A stretch of DNA of 64,000 bases, taken from contig NZ_CP011514.1 of assembly GCF_001653795.1 (NCBI RefSeq), positions 5,700,727-5,764,726 of the forward strand, in the 5' to 3' direction. A program made the translations under genes and the position numbers. Under the pieces are notes generated by a model. That model had not been told where the DNA came from, searched no databases, and saw nothing but the letters and a program-made list of their open reading frames with translations. Position 1 is the first letter of the stretch. Each line of letters begins with the position of its first letter. This DNA is from Mitsuaria sp. 7. Its GTDB lineage: Bacteria > Pseudomonadota > Gammaproteobacteria > Burkholderiales > Burkholderiaceae_C. This document shows positions 27,295 through 36,032 of this stretch, piece after piece.

Positions 27295-28179
27295 ATGGAA
27301 CGCAAGCAGCATCTCGACAGCACGGCCGTGGTCATCCTCCTGGGATGCTGCGTGCTGTGGGGCCTGAACCAGGTTGCGGCCAAGGCGGCGCTCACGGAGA
27401 TCGGCCCGCTGTGGCAGGCGGCCTTGCGCTCGGGCCTGGCCGGCGCGCTGGTGTGGGCCTTCGCCGCGGCGCGCGGCATCGCGCTGTTCCGGCGTGACGG
27501 CAGCCTGCCGGGCGGGCTGCTCGCGGGCCTGCTCTTCGCCGCCGAGTTCGCCTGCATCTTCGTCGGCCTGCAGTACACGACGGCGTCGCGGATGGTGGTC
27601 TTCCTCTACCTGTCGCCCTTCGTCGTCGCGCTGGGCATGCCCTTGATCTCGCCGGCGGAGCGGCTGACGAAGCGGCAGGCTGCGGGACTGCTGGTCGCCT
27701 TCGGCGCGGTGGCTTTCGCGTTCGGCGAGGGCCTGCAAGGGACGGGGCCGACGATGCAGTGGCTGGGCGATGCGCTGGGCGTGCTGGCCGCGCTGCTGTG
27801 GGGTGGCACGACGCTCGCGATCCGTGCGACGAAGCTGTCCTCCGCCAGCGTCGAGAAGACGCTGCTCTATCAACTGGCGGTCTCCGCATTCGCGCTCGCG
27901 GCGGGTGCGATGGTGACCGGGGAAGCGCTCCCGCTCGACTGGTCCTGGCGCCTGCTGGGACTGTTCGGTTTCCAGGCGGTGATCGTGTCGTTCGTGAGCT
28001 ACCTGCTGTGGTTCTGGCTGATCCGCCACTACCCGGCGACCAAATTGTCCAGCTTCACGCTGAGCACGCCACTGTTCGGCCTGATCGCGGGCGCGCTGCT
28101 GCTCGGCGAGCCGATCACCCCGCGCCTGATGCTCGCCCTCGCGGGGCTGGCGGCGGGGATCGTGATGGTGAATCGCTGA
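27295..28179 (+). CDS. EamA/DMT-family exporter
   Basis: 294 residues with ten hydrophobic helices and two EamA repeats, the first opening with LLGCCVLWGLNQVAAKAAL. DMT proteins of this size export amino acids or other metabolites. The substrate cannot be deduced. It starts nine bases after the rhombosortase stop on the same strand. ATG 27295 is directly followed by a basic cytoplasmic tail and the first helix. Confidence 0.85.
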   Translation: MERKQHLDSTAVVILLGCCVLWGLNQVAAKAALTEIGPLWQAALRSGLAGALVWAFAAARGIALFRRDGSLPGGLLAGLLFAAEFACIFVGLQYTTASRMVVFLYLSPFVVALGMPLISPAERLTKRQAAGLLVAFGAVAFAFGEGLQGTGPTMQWLGDALGVLAALLWGGTTLAIRATKLSSASVEKTLLYQLAVSAFALAAGAMVTGEALPLDWSWRLLGLFGFQAVIVSFVSYLLWFWLIRHYPATKLSSFTLSTPLFGLIAGALLLGEPITPRLMLALAGLAAGIVMVNR

Positions 28180-28186
28180 GTCGCTA

Positions 28187-28432
28187 TCAGGGCGAGTTGA
28201 GGAAGTCGAGCGCAGGATTGCGGGGGCGTTGCGGGGGATCCTCGTCAAAATTGCGTTTGACCCAACGGGCGATTGGAGAGTTCTCAGGCAGCGCATCCTG
28301 GCGACGCTGTTCCTTCATGAATTGCTGGAGCATCTCGCCGAGAGAGACTTCGGGCTCCGCATTCCGGCTCACCTGCTTGATGGGAATGCCGGGGGTAGCG
28401 TCAGCCGTCAACTGCCGTTCAGTCGCTTTCAT
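28187..28432 (-). CDS. small protein of the Ntn-hydrolase cassette
   Basis: 81-residue, mostly polar protein, predicted helical in the middle (EVSLGEMLQQFMKEQRRQD) with a proline-rich end. No family recognised. It begins 12 bp after the stop of the Ntn-hydrolase-like gene on the same strand and shares its lower GC content, so the two look like one acquired unit. It could be a partner or substrate of the hydrolase; that is speculation from position. Confidence 0.6.
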   Translation of the reverse strand: MKATERQLTADATPGIPIKQVSRNAEPEVSLGEMLQQFMKEQRRQDALPENSPIARWVKRNFDEDPPQRPRNPALDFLNSP

Positions 28433-28444
28433 GATGTATGGCCT

Positions 28445-29716
28445 TCAGGTCAATGAGTGATGGAGCCGTGCTGCATAGCGCATGTTCAGGTTGAGGTCGA
28501 AGAAGTGTTTTCGATGGATCCATACCAGACCTTCTTCTTTGGTAATGGCCGCCACGTCGATCGGACCTGAGACAGTTTCGGATGACGACGTCACACGTTC
28601 TTTCAAGGACTGATGCTGGAGAAGAGAGGCTGCCAAATGCGCCATCTCTTCGACACCCAGGCTTTGGAGGACTCCAAGCAGCGGAGACCGGTTGACCAGC
28701 CGGTTCAGCCGCTTCCATTCAGACATGAAGTCGTGCTGACAGCTGTCGGAAATCTCGTCGACGCACGTATGTGGGACCTCGATGCCGGCCGTTCGAAGTT
28801 TCTCGAAGACCTTCTCGAAAGCGACCCGGCTTTGCTCATCGACGATGTTCTCGAGGGAGCGATCGAAGCCGTCTGTGAAGGCATTGATCATCGAGCTGAT
28901 GGCGAGCGGTTGAATCATGGCGCCGTCGTCGAGGGTCACTTCGTAAGAGGTCTTGAATTGATGGAACAACTCACTTCCGACATGTCCGAAGATCTCCAGT
29001 TGCGTATATGCCGGGAAGATCTGGTCATCGCCGTAGCCGGCCACGACAAATCCTGAGCAAGGCAGAAGCGCTTGAGGCGCTGCATATCGAAGGCGATGCG
29101 CCAACTCGGCGACATCCTCCACATCCATAGCCGACAAGGGCTCGAACCCCGCAAATTGATTCAGCACGCGCTGTGTCCAGGGCTGTAGATCGTCGAGCAA
29201 CCGTTGCAACGAATCGGCCGAAAGTGGTGCGGACACGCCCTTCACGGCAAGACGTTCGCGAATGCGTTCCGCCTGCCTGTTCCAAGCGGTTCGGCGCTCG
29301 TCGAGCGGTAGACCGACGTCGAAGATGGAGAGATCACCGTTGCGTGCCAGGCGGGCAATCTCGTTGACTGCAGAGTCGAACTGTTCGGTTGTGCGTCGGT
29401 CCCTGAACGCTTCGGGAAAGAGTCGATCGTTGGCGGTCAGAAAGTCGATGAGCGCCGTCGCATAGTCGCTCGCTTGGCCGAACGTCGTCGACCCGAGGTG
29501 GGATCGAAACAGCTTGATCGCCAGTTCCCACGGCACACCGTCAAGGTTCGCCGACCCGTAGACGGCCGCAGCCATGGAGCCATGCTTGGTCAACTCGAAG
29601 ATCTTGTTCGCCGACTTTGAGTATCGCGGGTGTTGGGCGCCGGACGAAGTGGTCACGGCACTGTCAGCGCCGATGACGATCGCCCGTTTGTTGAGAAGAA
29701 GTATTTCGCTGGTCAT
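28445..29716 (-). CDS. proteasome-beta/HslV-like Ntn-hydrolase fold protein, novel long form
   Basis: 423 residues. After Met removal the chain starts with Thr. Counting that Thr as 1, the next 22 residues match the first strands of proteasome beta subunits/HslV, with Asp17 in IGADS in register. A Lys in SANKIFEL (about 37) matches the usual Lys33 strand allowing a short insertion, and AAAVYGSANL matches the next strand and Gly turn. The remaining ~330 residues are not recognised and make it twice the length of HslV. An N-terminal Thr nucleophile is therefore predicted. It is coupled (ATGA) to a 47-aa gene upstream and followed by an 81-aa gene; all three are less GC-rich than their surroundings. 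Activity and substrate are unknown. Confidence 0.65.
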   Translation of the reverse strand: MTSEILLLNKRAIVIGADSAVTTSSGAQHPRYSKSANKIFELTKHGSMAAAVYGSANLDGVPWELAIKLFRSHLGSTTFGQASDYATALIDFLTANDRLFPEAFRDRRTTEQFDSAVNEIARLARNGDLSIFDVGLPLDERRTAWNRQAERIRERLAVKGVSAPLSADSLQRLLDDLQPWTQRVLNQFAGFEPLSAMDVEDVAELAHRLRYAAPQALLPCSGFVVAGYGDDQIFPAYTQLEIFGHVGSELFHQFKTSYEVTLDDGAMIQPLAISSMINAFTDGFDRSLENIVDEQSRVAFEKVFEKLRTAGIEVPHTCVDEISDSCQHDFMSEWKRLNRLVNRSPLLGVLQSLGVEEMAHLAASLLQHQSLKERVTSSSETVSGPIDVAAITKEEGLVWIHRKHFFDLNLNMRYAARLHHSLT

Positions 29717-29856
29717 CCGATTTCCCGCTTCAGCAGAACTGAGGGTTCGAGCGCCATCTTTCTTGTGCGGAGGCGATCGAAGGAAGACTGAAATTGTTGG
29801 TGAGCGACGTCGTCGCTGGCAATTCGCTCATTTCGGTAGGACCGATGCAATGGCAT
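29713..29856 (-). CDS. 47-aa basic protein, first gene of the Ntn-hydrolase cassette
   Basis: ATG 29856 is preceded, seven bases away, by the strong ribosome site GGAGGGAG. Its TGA overlaps the ATG of the Ntn-hydrolase gene (ATGA), implying translational coupling. The peptide is rich in Arg/Lys and Ser with no membrane segment or Cys. An upstream ATG at 29943 in the same frame lacks such a site. No family is recognised. The strength of the ribosome site and the coupling are the main reasons to believe it. Confidence 0.55.
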   Translation of the reverse strand: MPLHRSYRNERIASDDVAHQQFQSSFDRLRTRKMALEPSVLLKREIG

Positions 29857-29936
29857 GCAGTTGCTCCCTCCAAATGGGAGCGCATGAGCGCTTGATGTCA
29901 CCCCTTTGACCCTCGAATGGGGGTAGCGCTCGCCGC

Positions 29937-29998
29937 TTCGCATCACCGGCCACCGATTCGCCTCCGGAAATGTCGGGAGGGGCTCGCAGTCCGACAGT
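29937..29998 (+). promoter_or_regulatory. PIP box (HrpX/HrpB-type) with near-consensus -10
   Basis: TTCGC at 29937-29941 and TTCGC at 29957-29961 are separated by exactly 15 bases: the plant-inducible-promoter consensus TTCGC-N15-TTCGC bound by HrpX/HrpB AraC-type regulators of type III secretion. After a further 31 bases comes GACAGT (29993-29998), one mismatch from the YANNRT -10 expected 30-32 bases downstream. It points at the repeat protein gene starting at 30096. Confidence 0.65.
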
Positions 29999-30095
29999 GA
30001 TCCCCTCGCTGCCGGATGAGGACGGGGCGCCCGCGTGGCGTCCGACGTGCCCTCGTGATGTCGCCGGCAGACCTCGTCTGCAAAGGAAGGCGACC

Positions 30096-31970
30096 ATGTT
30101 GTCCAACGTCAATAACCGCGCCGTCCCGTCGCCGATCGATACGACGCCCAGCGCGCCGCCGAACACGCCGGTGTCGACGTCGACGGGCGGGCAGGGCGGT
30201 GGCGCAGCGACGCAGTTCCCCGGGCTGGCGGCGCGTCCGGCCGGCCCGTCGTCGCTCGGTGCCGGCGCTCCTCCGCGCCGGTCGAATTCCTTGCCGACAT
30301 TGCCTTCGCAACAGGCCACGACGACGGCACTGTCGTCGGGCAATCCGGCGCCGACGCGCCCGGCGCTGAGGCTCGACACCAACATTCCGCCCGTGCAGCC
30401 GCAGACGGTCTCGCCGAGCCAGGTGCCATTGCCCGAGACGCCGGTGTCGCCCAGCAAGGTACCGTTGCCCCGGACCCCGGTCTCCCCTAGCAAGGTGGCA
30501 TTGCCTGACTCACCGGTGTCCCCGAGCAAGGTGGCATTACCCGACAGCCCCGTGTCGCCAAGCAAGGTGCCCTTGCCAGAGACGCCGGTCTCGCCCAGCA
30601 AGGTGGCGCTCCCCGAGACCCCGGTGTCACCGAGCAAGGTGGCGCTTCCCGCGTCGGGTTCGACGTCACCGGCGAGCACGACCTCCTCGCCCCAGACGCC
30701 GCCGCAGGAAGGCAAGCTCCCGGCGAAGGAGGACTCCGTCGCGGCAGGCAAGCTGCCGCAGAAGACCTCGCTGGGCGGTCCCCTGCCGACCGCGCCCAAG
30801 CTGTCGTCCACGACGTCCGCCGTCGCGTCCTCGTCCACAGCGTCGTCGTCCTCCTCCTCCACGCCACAGCCGTTGCCGAAGCCGAGCGCGAACCTCAAGC
30901 CGAAGCCGACACTGACGCTCGACAACCGGCCGTCGACGTCGGGCGTGACGCCCTCGACCACCACGGCGGTCGCGAAGCCCGCGGTCACCACGGCCACGGT
31001 CGCGCCCACGACCTCCACCACCGTCGCGCCTACCACCTCCACCACGGTCGCACCCACGACCACCAATCCCACCACCACCACCACCACAGCGGTCGCCTCC
31101 GCCAACACGCCCCTGCCGCCCGCCAACGTCTCCGGCAAGGAGCTCACCGATGCCTTGCTCGCCACGCTCGGACAGCGCGCGACGACCTACGGCGGCGGCC
31201 ACGCCATCGCGTGGGCGGTGCAGGCGATCACGCTGATGAGCGGCGGCGCCGCCGGCGCATCGAAGGCCGCGCTCGGCGTGTCGTCCAACGTGCTCGGTGG
31301 TCTTGCGGCCGCGCTCGGCAAGGAGTTCATCGGCGAGCACATGAAGACCAAGCCGTCGCTCGGCGCGACGATCAAGTTGCCGAGCAACACCACCTTGCAG
31401 ACCGAAGGCCCGCGCGTGATGGCCGGCTTCAATGACATGTGGACGGCCATCGCCGGCGGCATGAGCGGCGTGGCCCTGGCCAACAAGCTGACGCCCGCGA
31501 TGACGGAGGCCTTCAAGGGCAAGGGCATGTCGGAGCCCATGGCGCAGGCCACGGCGATGATGGTCACGGCCATTGCGCAGCGCGCCGTGAGCGCCGGTTT
31601 CGACACCGTGTCCGACCTGACCAGCACGGCCATGAAGAGCAAGCTGCCCGGCGCCACCGGCGGCACCGCCGTCAACGACAAGGTGGACTACGCGACCATG
31701 AAGGCCGGCATGGCCGCCCGGATGATGATCAACTGGGGCCTGACCTTGCCGGTGGGCATTCCCGTGGGCCTGGGGAAGGTGCTGGCGGACGGCAACGCGT
31801 ATGCGAAGGCGGCGGCGTCCAGCGCGCCCGCCTGGGCCGGCCTCAACGTCTGGATCAACACCAAGATGAACCTGGCCGCGAAGCTCAAGAAGGACGAACC
31901 CGCGGCCACCACGCCGCAGCCGCCCATCGCGATGACGCCGATGCGCCCGGGGAACGACAACAACGTCTGA
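30096..31970 (+). CDS. predicted type III secreted effector with 12-residue repeats
   Basis: 624 residues from ATG 30096 (AAGGAAGG upstream). The first ~330 residues are Ser/Thr/Pro-rich and low-complexity, beginning with a polar, Ser/Pro/Asn-rich stretch like type III secretion signals. Residues 105-188 are seven consecutive 12-residue repeats of the form VSPSKV-[PA]-LP-x-[TS]-P; around 301-328 an 8-residue TVAPTTST unit repeats. The C-terminal ~295 residues form a folded, Gly/Ala-rich helical domain with possible membrane-active helices (HAIAWAVQAITLMSGGAAG, GLTLPVGIPVGLG). No Sec signal. A perfect PIP box lies 135 bp upstream. I do not recognise the C-terminal domain. Confidence 0.6.
   Translation: MLSNVNNRAVPSPIDTTPSAPPNTPVSTSTGGQGGGAATQFPGLAARPAGPSSLGAGAPPRRSNSLPTLPSQQATTTALSSGNPAPTRPALRLDTNIPPVQPQTVSPSQVPLPETPVSPSKVPLPRTPVSPSKVALPDSPVSPSKVALPDSPVSPSKVPLPETPVSPSKVALPETPVSPSKVALPASGSTSPASTTSSPQTPPQEGKLPAKEDSVAAGKLPQKTSLGGPLPTAPKLSSTTSAVASSSTASSSSSSTPQPLPKPSANLKPKPTLTLDNRPSTSGVTPSTTTAVAKPAVTTATVAPTTSTTVAPTTSTTVAPTTTNPTTTTTTAVASANTPLPPANVSGKELTDALLATLGQRATTYGGGHAIAWAVQAITLMSGGAAGASKAALGVSSNVLGGLAAALGKEFIGEHMKTKPSLGATIKLPSNTTLQTEGPRVMAGFNDMWTAIAGGMSGVALANKLTPAMTEAFKGKGMSEPMAQATAMMVTAIAQRAVSAGFDTVSDLTSTAMKSKLPGATGGTAVNDKVDYATMKAGMAARMMINWGLTLPVGIPVGLGKVLADGNAYAKAAASSAPAWAGLNVWINTKMNLAAKLKKDEPAATTPQPPIAMTPMRPGNDNNV
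30408..30659 (+). repeat. seven in-frame 36-bp tandem repeats in the effector gene
   Basis: Seven units of 36 bp, in frame, each encoding a 12-residue VSPSKVxLPxxP motif. Units differ mostly by silent or conservative changes, so the array is old enough to have diverged. Copy number is likely to vary between strains. Confidence 0.85.
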
Positions 31971-32018
31971 AGTCCCACCGGGGGCACGCGCACCCCGGCG
32001 GCGCTCAACGACTCACGC

Positions 32019-32040
32019 CGCCTCACGCACGGGTGAGGCG
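32019..32040. terminator. hairpin between convergent effector and NarL-type genes
   Basis: An 8-bp stem (CGCCTCAC / GTGAGGCG) with a GCACGG loop lies between two converging stop codons, with a second GC hairpin at 31978-31998. Neither has a T-run, so termination is plausible but not certain. Confidence 0.35.
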
Positions 32041-32067
32041 CGCCCCGCCGGTCCGGTCAGCGTCCGT

Positions 32068-32709
32068 TCAGAGCTCGATGATCCCGCGCTTCAGCGCGAT
32101 CGTGACCGCGTGGGTGCGGTCCTTCGCGGACAGCTTGCCGAGGATGGTGCGCATGTGGACCTTCACCGTCTCCTCGGTCAGCGAGAGGTGCTCCGCCACC
32201 TCCTTGTTCGCGTGACCCAGCGCCACCAGGCGCAGCACCTGCGTCTCGCGCAGCGACAGCGCGCGGCTGCCGGCGTGCTGCGCGATGGCGGCCTCGATGG
32301 CCGGCGGCAGCATCATGCGGCCGGCATGCACGCCGCGGATGGTGTCCAGCAGTTCGGTGCGCATCAGCCCCTTGAGCAGATAGCCCACCGCGCCGGCCTT
32401 GATCGCGCGCGCCGCCTGGAAGTCGCCGGGGAAGGTCGTCAGGATCACGATGCGCGCGTGCGGGAACTCCCGGCGGATGGCGGTCATCGCCTCGATGCCG
32501 TCCATGTCCCGCATGCGCAGGTCCATCAGCGTCACGTCGGGCTGGTGCTGGCGGAAGCGCGACAGCGCCTCGAGGCCGGTGGTCGCCTCGGCCACCATGC
32601 GCATGTCGGGTTCGGCGTCGATGACCGTCGTGATGCCGCTGCGCATCAGCGCATGGTCGTCGACGGCCATCACGGTGATGGGGGAGGAGGTCGGGGCGGA
32701 GTCGTTCAC
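32068..32709 (-). CDS. NarL/LuxR-type response regulator
   Basis: 213 residues from GTG 32709. Receiver domain with AVDDH and phospho-acceptor Asp in VTLMDLRMRDMDG; Lys in YLLKG. C-terminal LuxR-type helix-turn-helix (LSLRETQVLRLVALGHANKEVAEHL split over residues 150-175, then TVKVHMRTILGKL). It is divergent from the propeller sensor kinase gene at 32908 and is its likely partner. Confidence 0.9.
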   Translation of the reverse strand: MNDSAPTSSPITVMAVDDHALMRSGITTVIDAEPDMRMVAEATTGLEALSRFRQHQPDVTLMDLRMRDMDGIEAMTAIRREFPHARIVILTTFPGDFQAARAIKAGAVGYLLKGLMRTELLDTIRGVHAGRMMLPPAIEAAIAQHAGSRALSLRETQVLRLVALGHANKEVAEHLSLTEETVKVHMRTILGKLSAKDRTHAVTIALKRGIIEL

Positions 32710-32907
32710 GCGCGGTCAGCGGTCAGGTCGGGAGCGCCGGTTCTCAGGCGCAAGGGTCGAAGCGTAGCCGCAGCAGGCGGTCGGAACCACGCCCGGGGGC
32801 GATGTCCCTCCCTCGAAAGAGTTAGCCCGGGCCTGTCGCGTCCGCGCCTCGCCCCACCCCCGCGGCTCGCCCGATCCGCCCGCCGCTTCTGCTAGTGTTC
32901 CGGCCCG

Positions 32908-35900
32908 ATGACGTCGACCCTCGCGATGCCCGTTCCTCCCCGCCGCGCGCCCCTGATCGGCGTGGCGATGGCGGTCGCCATGGCCGTGGTGATGTCGGTC
33001 CTGCTGCTCGGCGCCTCGCCGGCCCGGGCGCTGGACCGCACGCTCGCCTTGAACCAGTTCCATCACCGCGCCTGGACGGCCGCGGACGGCGTGCCGATGG
33101 AGACCTGGACCATGGCCCAGACGCCGGACGGCCTGCTCTGGATGGGCGGTCCGAACGGCTTGACGCGCTTCGACGGCGTGCGCTTCGAGCGCTTCCGTCC
33201 GACGCCGCCGCAGGAGTTCCCGTCCGGCACCGCGGCCAAGGTGCTGGCGACGTCCGGCGGCGATCTGTGGGCCGCGTTCTTCCCGCGCGGACTGGTGCGC
33301 ATCCGTGGAGAGCAGGTCTGGCGCGTGCCGGCGTCGGAGGCGGTGGCGGCCGCCCGCATCCGCTACATCGCCGAGGATGCGGACGGTGCGATCTGGGCGG
33401 GCGGGGCCACGGAGCTCTTCCGCTTCCAGAACGAGCGCTGGGAGCGCATCGATGCCTCGTGGGGCGTGGAGGGGCGCGCCATCGACGGCGTGGTCGTCGA
33501 CGGGCGCGGCACGGTCTGGCTCTGCGACAACGAGCGGCTGCTCGGACTGCCGCAGGGCGAGACGCGTTTCCGCGCCGTCGGCGACTGCAAGGAGGCGACC
33601 AGCCTGCAGGTGCTGCGCGGCGAGGCCTGGATGGTGTTCGCCAACGAGATGCGCAAGGCGCCGGCGCTGTCGCGGCTGGCCATTGCGCGGGATCCGCGGC
33701 TGTCGACGCGGCGCGGGTCGTCGACGGTGGTGGACCGCGACGGCAACCTGTGGACCGTGTTCTGCCCGGCGGGCCTGTGCCGCCGCCGGCTGCCCTGGCC
33801 GCTGGAGGGCGACCGCGTGCCGCTGACCGGCGAGTACGAACGCTTGGCCGCACCGGAGGGCCTGTCGGGCGACTTCGGGATGATGATCCTCGAGGATGCC
33901 GAAGGCAGCCTGTGGGTCGCGACCAAGACGGGGCTGGACCGCTTCCGCCGCGCCCCGCTCGTGCCCGCGCCGATGCCGCGCGCCACGAGCAACTTCGCGC
34001 TCGCGGCGGATCCGGGCGGCGGGGTGACGGTGGCGGCCTTCTCGCCGGTGGCGTCGACCGTGTGGCGTCTGTCGGGCAGCGCGAGCGAGGCCGAGAAGGT
34101 GCCGGCGCCGAGCGCCCAGATCACCGCCGCGGGCCGCGACCGCCAGGGGCGGCTCTGGCTGGTCGGGCCCGCGGGTCTCTGGCGACGCGAGGGCGCGCGG
34201 TGGGAGCAGATTCCCAGACCGCCGGGCGTGGGGGAACGCTGGATCAGCGGCATCGTTCCGTACGGCGACGGCTTGATGGTCGCGTTCCAGCGCGGCGGCG
34301 TGCAGACCTGGGAGGACGGCCGCTGGTCGCCGCTGGCGCTGCCCGGTCTGCCGTCGCCGCTGGAGGCCGCGGTGACGTGGGCCGGCGACGGCACCTACTG
34401 GTTCGGGCTCAAGGACAACCAGGTGCTGCGCTGGAACGACGGCAAGGTGCGGCGTTTCGGGCCGGCGCAGGGCGTGGACGTGGGCGACGTGCTGCTGGTC
34501 CATGCCGGCCGGTCGCGGCTGCTGATCGCGGGCGAACGCGGCGTGGCCATCCTGTGGGACAACCGCTTCGTCTCCTTGACGACCGAGGTGCCGGAGACGC
34601 TGGCTGGCGTGTCCGGCATCGCCGAGACCGCGGACGGCGACCTGTGGCTCAACGGGCGCAAGGGGGCGGTCCATGTCCGGCGCGACGACCTGCGCAGTTT
34701 CCTGAACGATCCCGCCCAACCGCTGAAGCTGGAGGTGCTGGACACGCTGGACGGCCACCCGGGCGGCGCCACGGCGTTCTGGCCGCAGCCGAGCGTCGTG
34801 GAGGCCGCCGACGGGCGGCTCTGGTTCGCGGGAACGACCGGCGTGGCGTGGCTCGATCCGCAGCGCCCGCGACGCAATGCGGTCGCGCCCGTGGTGCGCA
34901 TCACCGGCCTGCGCGCCCATGGCGTCGAGTACGCCCCGGGCGCGACGGTGACGCTGCCCAAGCATGCCGAGATGATGGAGCTGCGCTTCTCCGCCGCGAG
35001 CCTCGCGGTGCCGGAGCGGGTGCGTTTCCGCTACCGGCTGGACGGCGTCGACACCCGCTGGCGCGACGCGGGAACGCGGCGGGACACGGTCTACAACAGC
35101 CTGGGCCCGGGCAGCTACCGCTTCCACGTGCTGGCCATCAACAGCGACGGCGTCACGGCGCCAGAGGAAGCGGTCCAGGACATCGTCATCCCGGCCGCCT
35201 GGTACCAGACGGCGGTGTTCCGCGTGCTGTGCGTGGCGGCGGTCCTCGCGCTGATCTGGGCCTTGCACCGGCTGCGACTGAGGCAGGCCGCCCGGCGGGC
35301 GCGCGAGAAGATGCGCACCCGCATGGCCGAGCGCGACCGCATCGCCCGCGAGCTGCACGACACGCTGCTGCAGGGCGTGCAGGGGCTGATCCTGCGTTTC
35401 GAGGCGCACTCGGCGCAATTGCCGGCGGCGCATCCGGTGCGCGCGGCGATCGACGCGGACCTGGTGATGGCCGACGGCGTGCTCGACGAGAGCCGCCGGC
35501 GCGTGATGGCGCTGCGCGGCGCCGCGCAGGTGGGCGCCAGCCTGCCGAGGGCGCTGGAGGACATCGCGTCGCAGCTGGCGCGGGACTACGACGGCGAGTT
35601 CCGGCTGGAGATCATCGGCCGCGAGCGGCCGCTGCGGCCTGAGGTTCGCGATGAGCTGCGCCTGATCTTCGGCGAGGCGCTGCTGAATGCCTTCCGGCAT
35701 GCGCGGGCGAATCGCATCACGATGACCTGGCGCTTCGGGTGGTGGTGGATGCGCGTGGAGCTGCGCGACGACGGCGAAGGTATGCCGGCCGATCTGGCGG
35801 CGACCGGCAAGCAGGGACACATGGGACTCGCTTCAATGCGGGAACGGGCGCGTGCCGTGGGCGCGCGTTTGACGATCTCCAGCGCGCCAGGGCAGGGCAC

Positions 35901-35940
35901 GAGCGTGACCTTGACGATGCGTGCTTCGCGCGCGAGCTGA
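32908..35940 (+). CDS. two-component sensor kinase with periplasmic beta-propeller and Y_Y_Y domains
   Basis: 1010 residues: signal anchor (about 15-40), then a periplasmic two-component propeller built from reg_prop repeats (DGLLWMGGPNGLTRFDG, EGSLWVATKTGLDRF). A Y_Y_Y domain follows (VRFRYRLDGVDTRWRD), then a membrane helix near residue 770, HisKA_3 (ERDRIARELHDTLLQGVQG, phospho-acceptor His) and a HATPase_c domain (GEALLNAFRHA, RDDGEGMP). Such sensors often read carbohydrate-related signals. It is divergent from the NarL-type regulator. TAGTGT ends nine bases before the ATG and no ribosome site is seen, again suggesting a leaderless mRNA. Confidence 0.9.
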   Translation: MTSTLAMPVPPRRAPLIGVAMAVAMAVVMSVLLLGASPARALDRTLALNQFHHRAWTAADGVPMETWTMAQTPDGLLWMGGPNGLTRFDGVRFERFRPTPPQEFPSGTAAKVLATSGGDLWAAFFPRGLVRIRGEQVWRVPASEAVAAARIRYIAEDADGAIWAGGATELFRFQNERWERIDASWGVEGRAIDGVVVDGRGTVWLCDNERLLGLPQGETRFRAVGDCKEATSLQVLRGEAWMVFANEMRKAPALSRLAIARDPRLSTRRGSSTVVDRDGNLWTVFCPAGLCRRRLPWPLEGDRVPLTGEYERLAAPEGLSGDFGMMILEDAEGSLWVATKTGLDRFRRAPLVPAPMPRATSNFALAADPGGGVTVAAFSPVASTVWRLSGSASEAEKVPAPSAQITAAGRDRQGRLWLVGPAGLWRREGARWEQIPRPPGVGERWISGIVPYGDGLMVAFQRGGVQTWEDGRWSPLALPGLPSPLEAAVTWAGDGTYWFGLKDNQVLRWNDGKVRRFGPAQGVDVGDVLLVHAGRSRLLIAGERGVAILWDNRFVSLTTEVPETLAGVSGIAETADGDLWLNGRKGAVHVRRDDLRSFLNDPAQPLKLEVLDTLDGHPGGATAFWPQPSVVEAADGRLWFAGTTGVAWLDPQRPRRNAVAPVVRITGLRAHGVEYAPGATVTLPKHAEMMELRFSAASLAVPERVRFRYRLDGVDTRWRDAGTRRDTVYNSLGPGSYRFHVLAINSDGVTAPEEAVQDIVIPAAWYQTAVFRVLCVAAVLALIWALHRLRLRQAARRAREKMRTRMAERDRIARELHDTLLQGVQGLILRFEAHSAQLPAAHPVRAAIDADLVMADGVLDESRRRVMALRGAAQVGASLPRALEDIASQLARDYDGEFRLEIIGRERPLRPEVRDELRLIFGEALLNAFRHARANRITMTWRFGWWWMRVELRDDGEGMPADLAATGKQGHMGLASMRERARAVGARLTISSAPGQGTSVTLTMRASRAS

Positions 35941-36032
35941 ACGTCCTCCGCCCCTTCCTGCCATGACTTGAAGACGCTACGCCGGATGAGCGCTACGCTC
36001 GTCCAGATCATCGACCTGCAGAAGGAGCCCCC

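Noticed and set aside
29970..30095. Upstream extension of the effector reading frame to 29970
   Set aside because: The extension lacks a ribosome site and would lie over the PIP -10 region; ATG 30096 has a good site and gives a secretion-signal-like start.
30408..30659. Regular 36-bp repeats resembling a CRISPR array
   Set aside because: Units are contiguous without spacers, in frame with a coding gene and vary at third codon positions; they are protein repeats.
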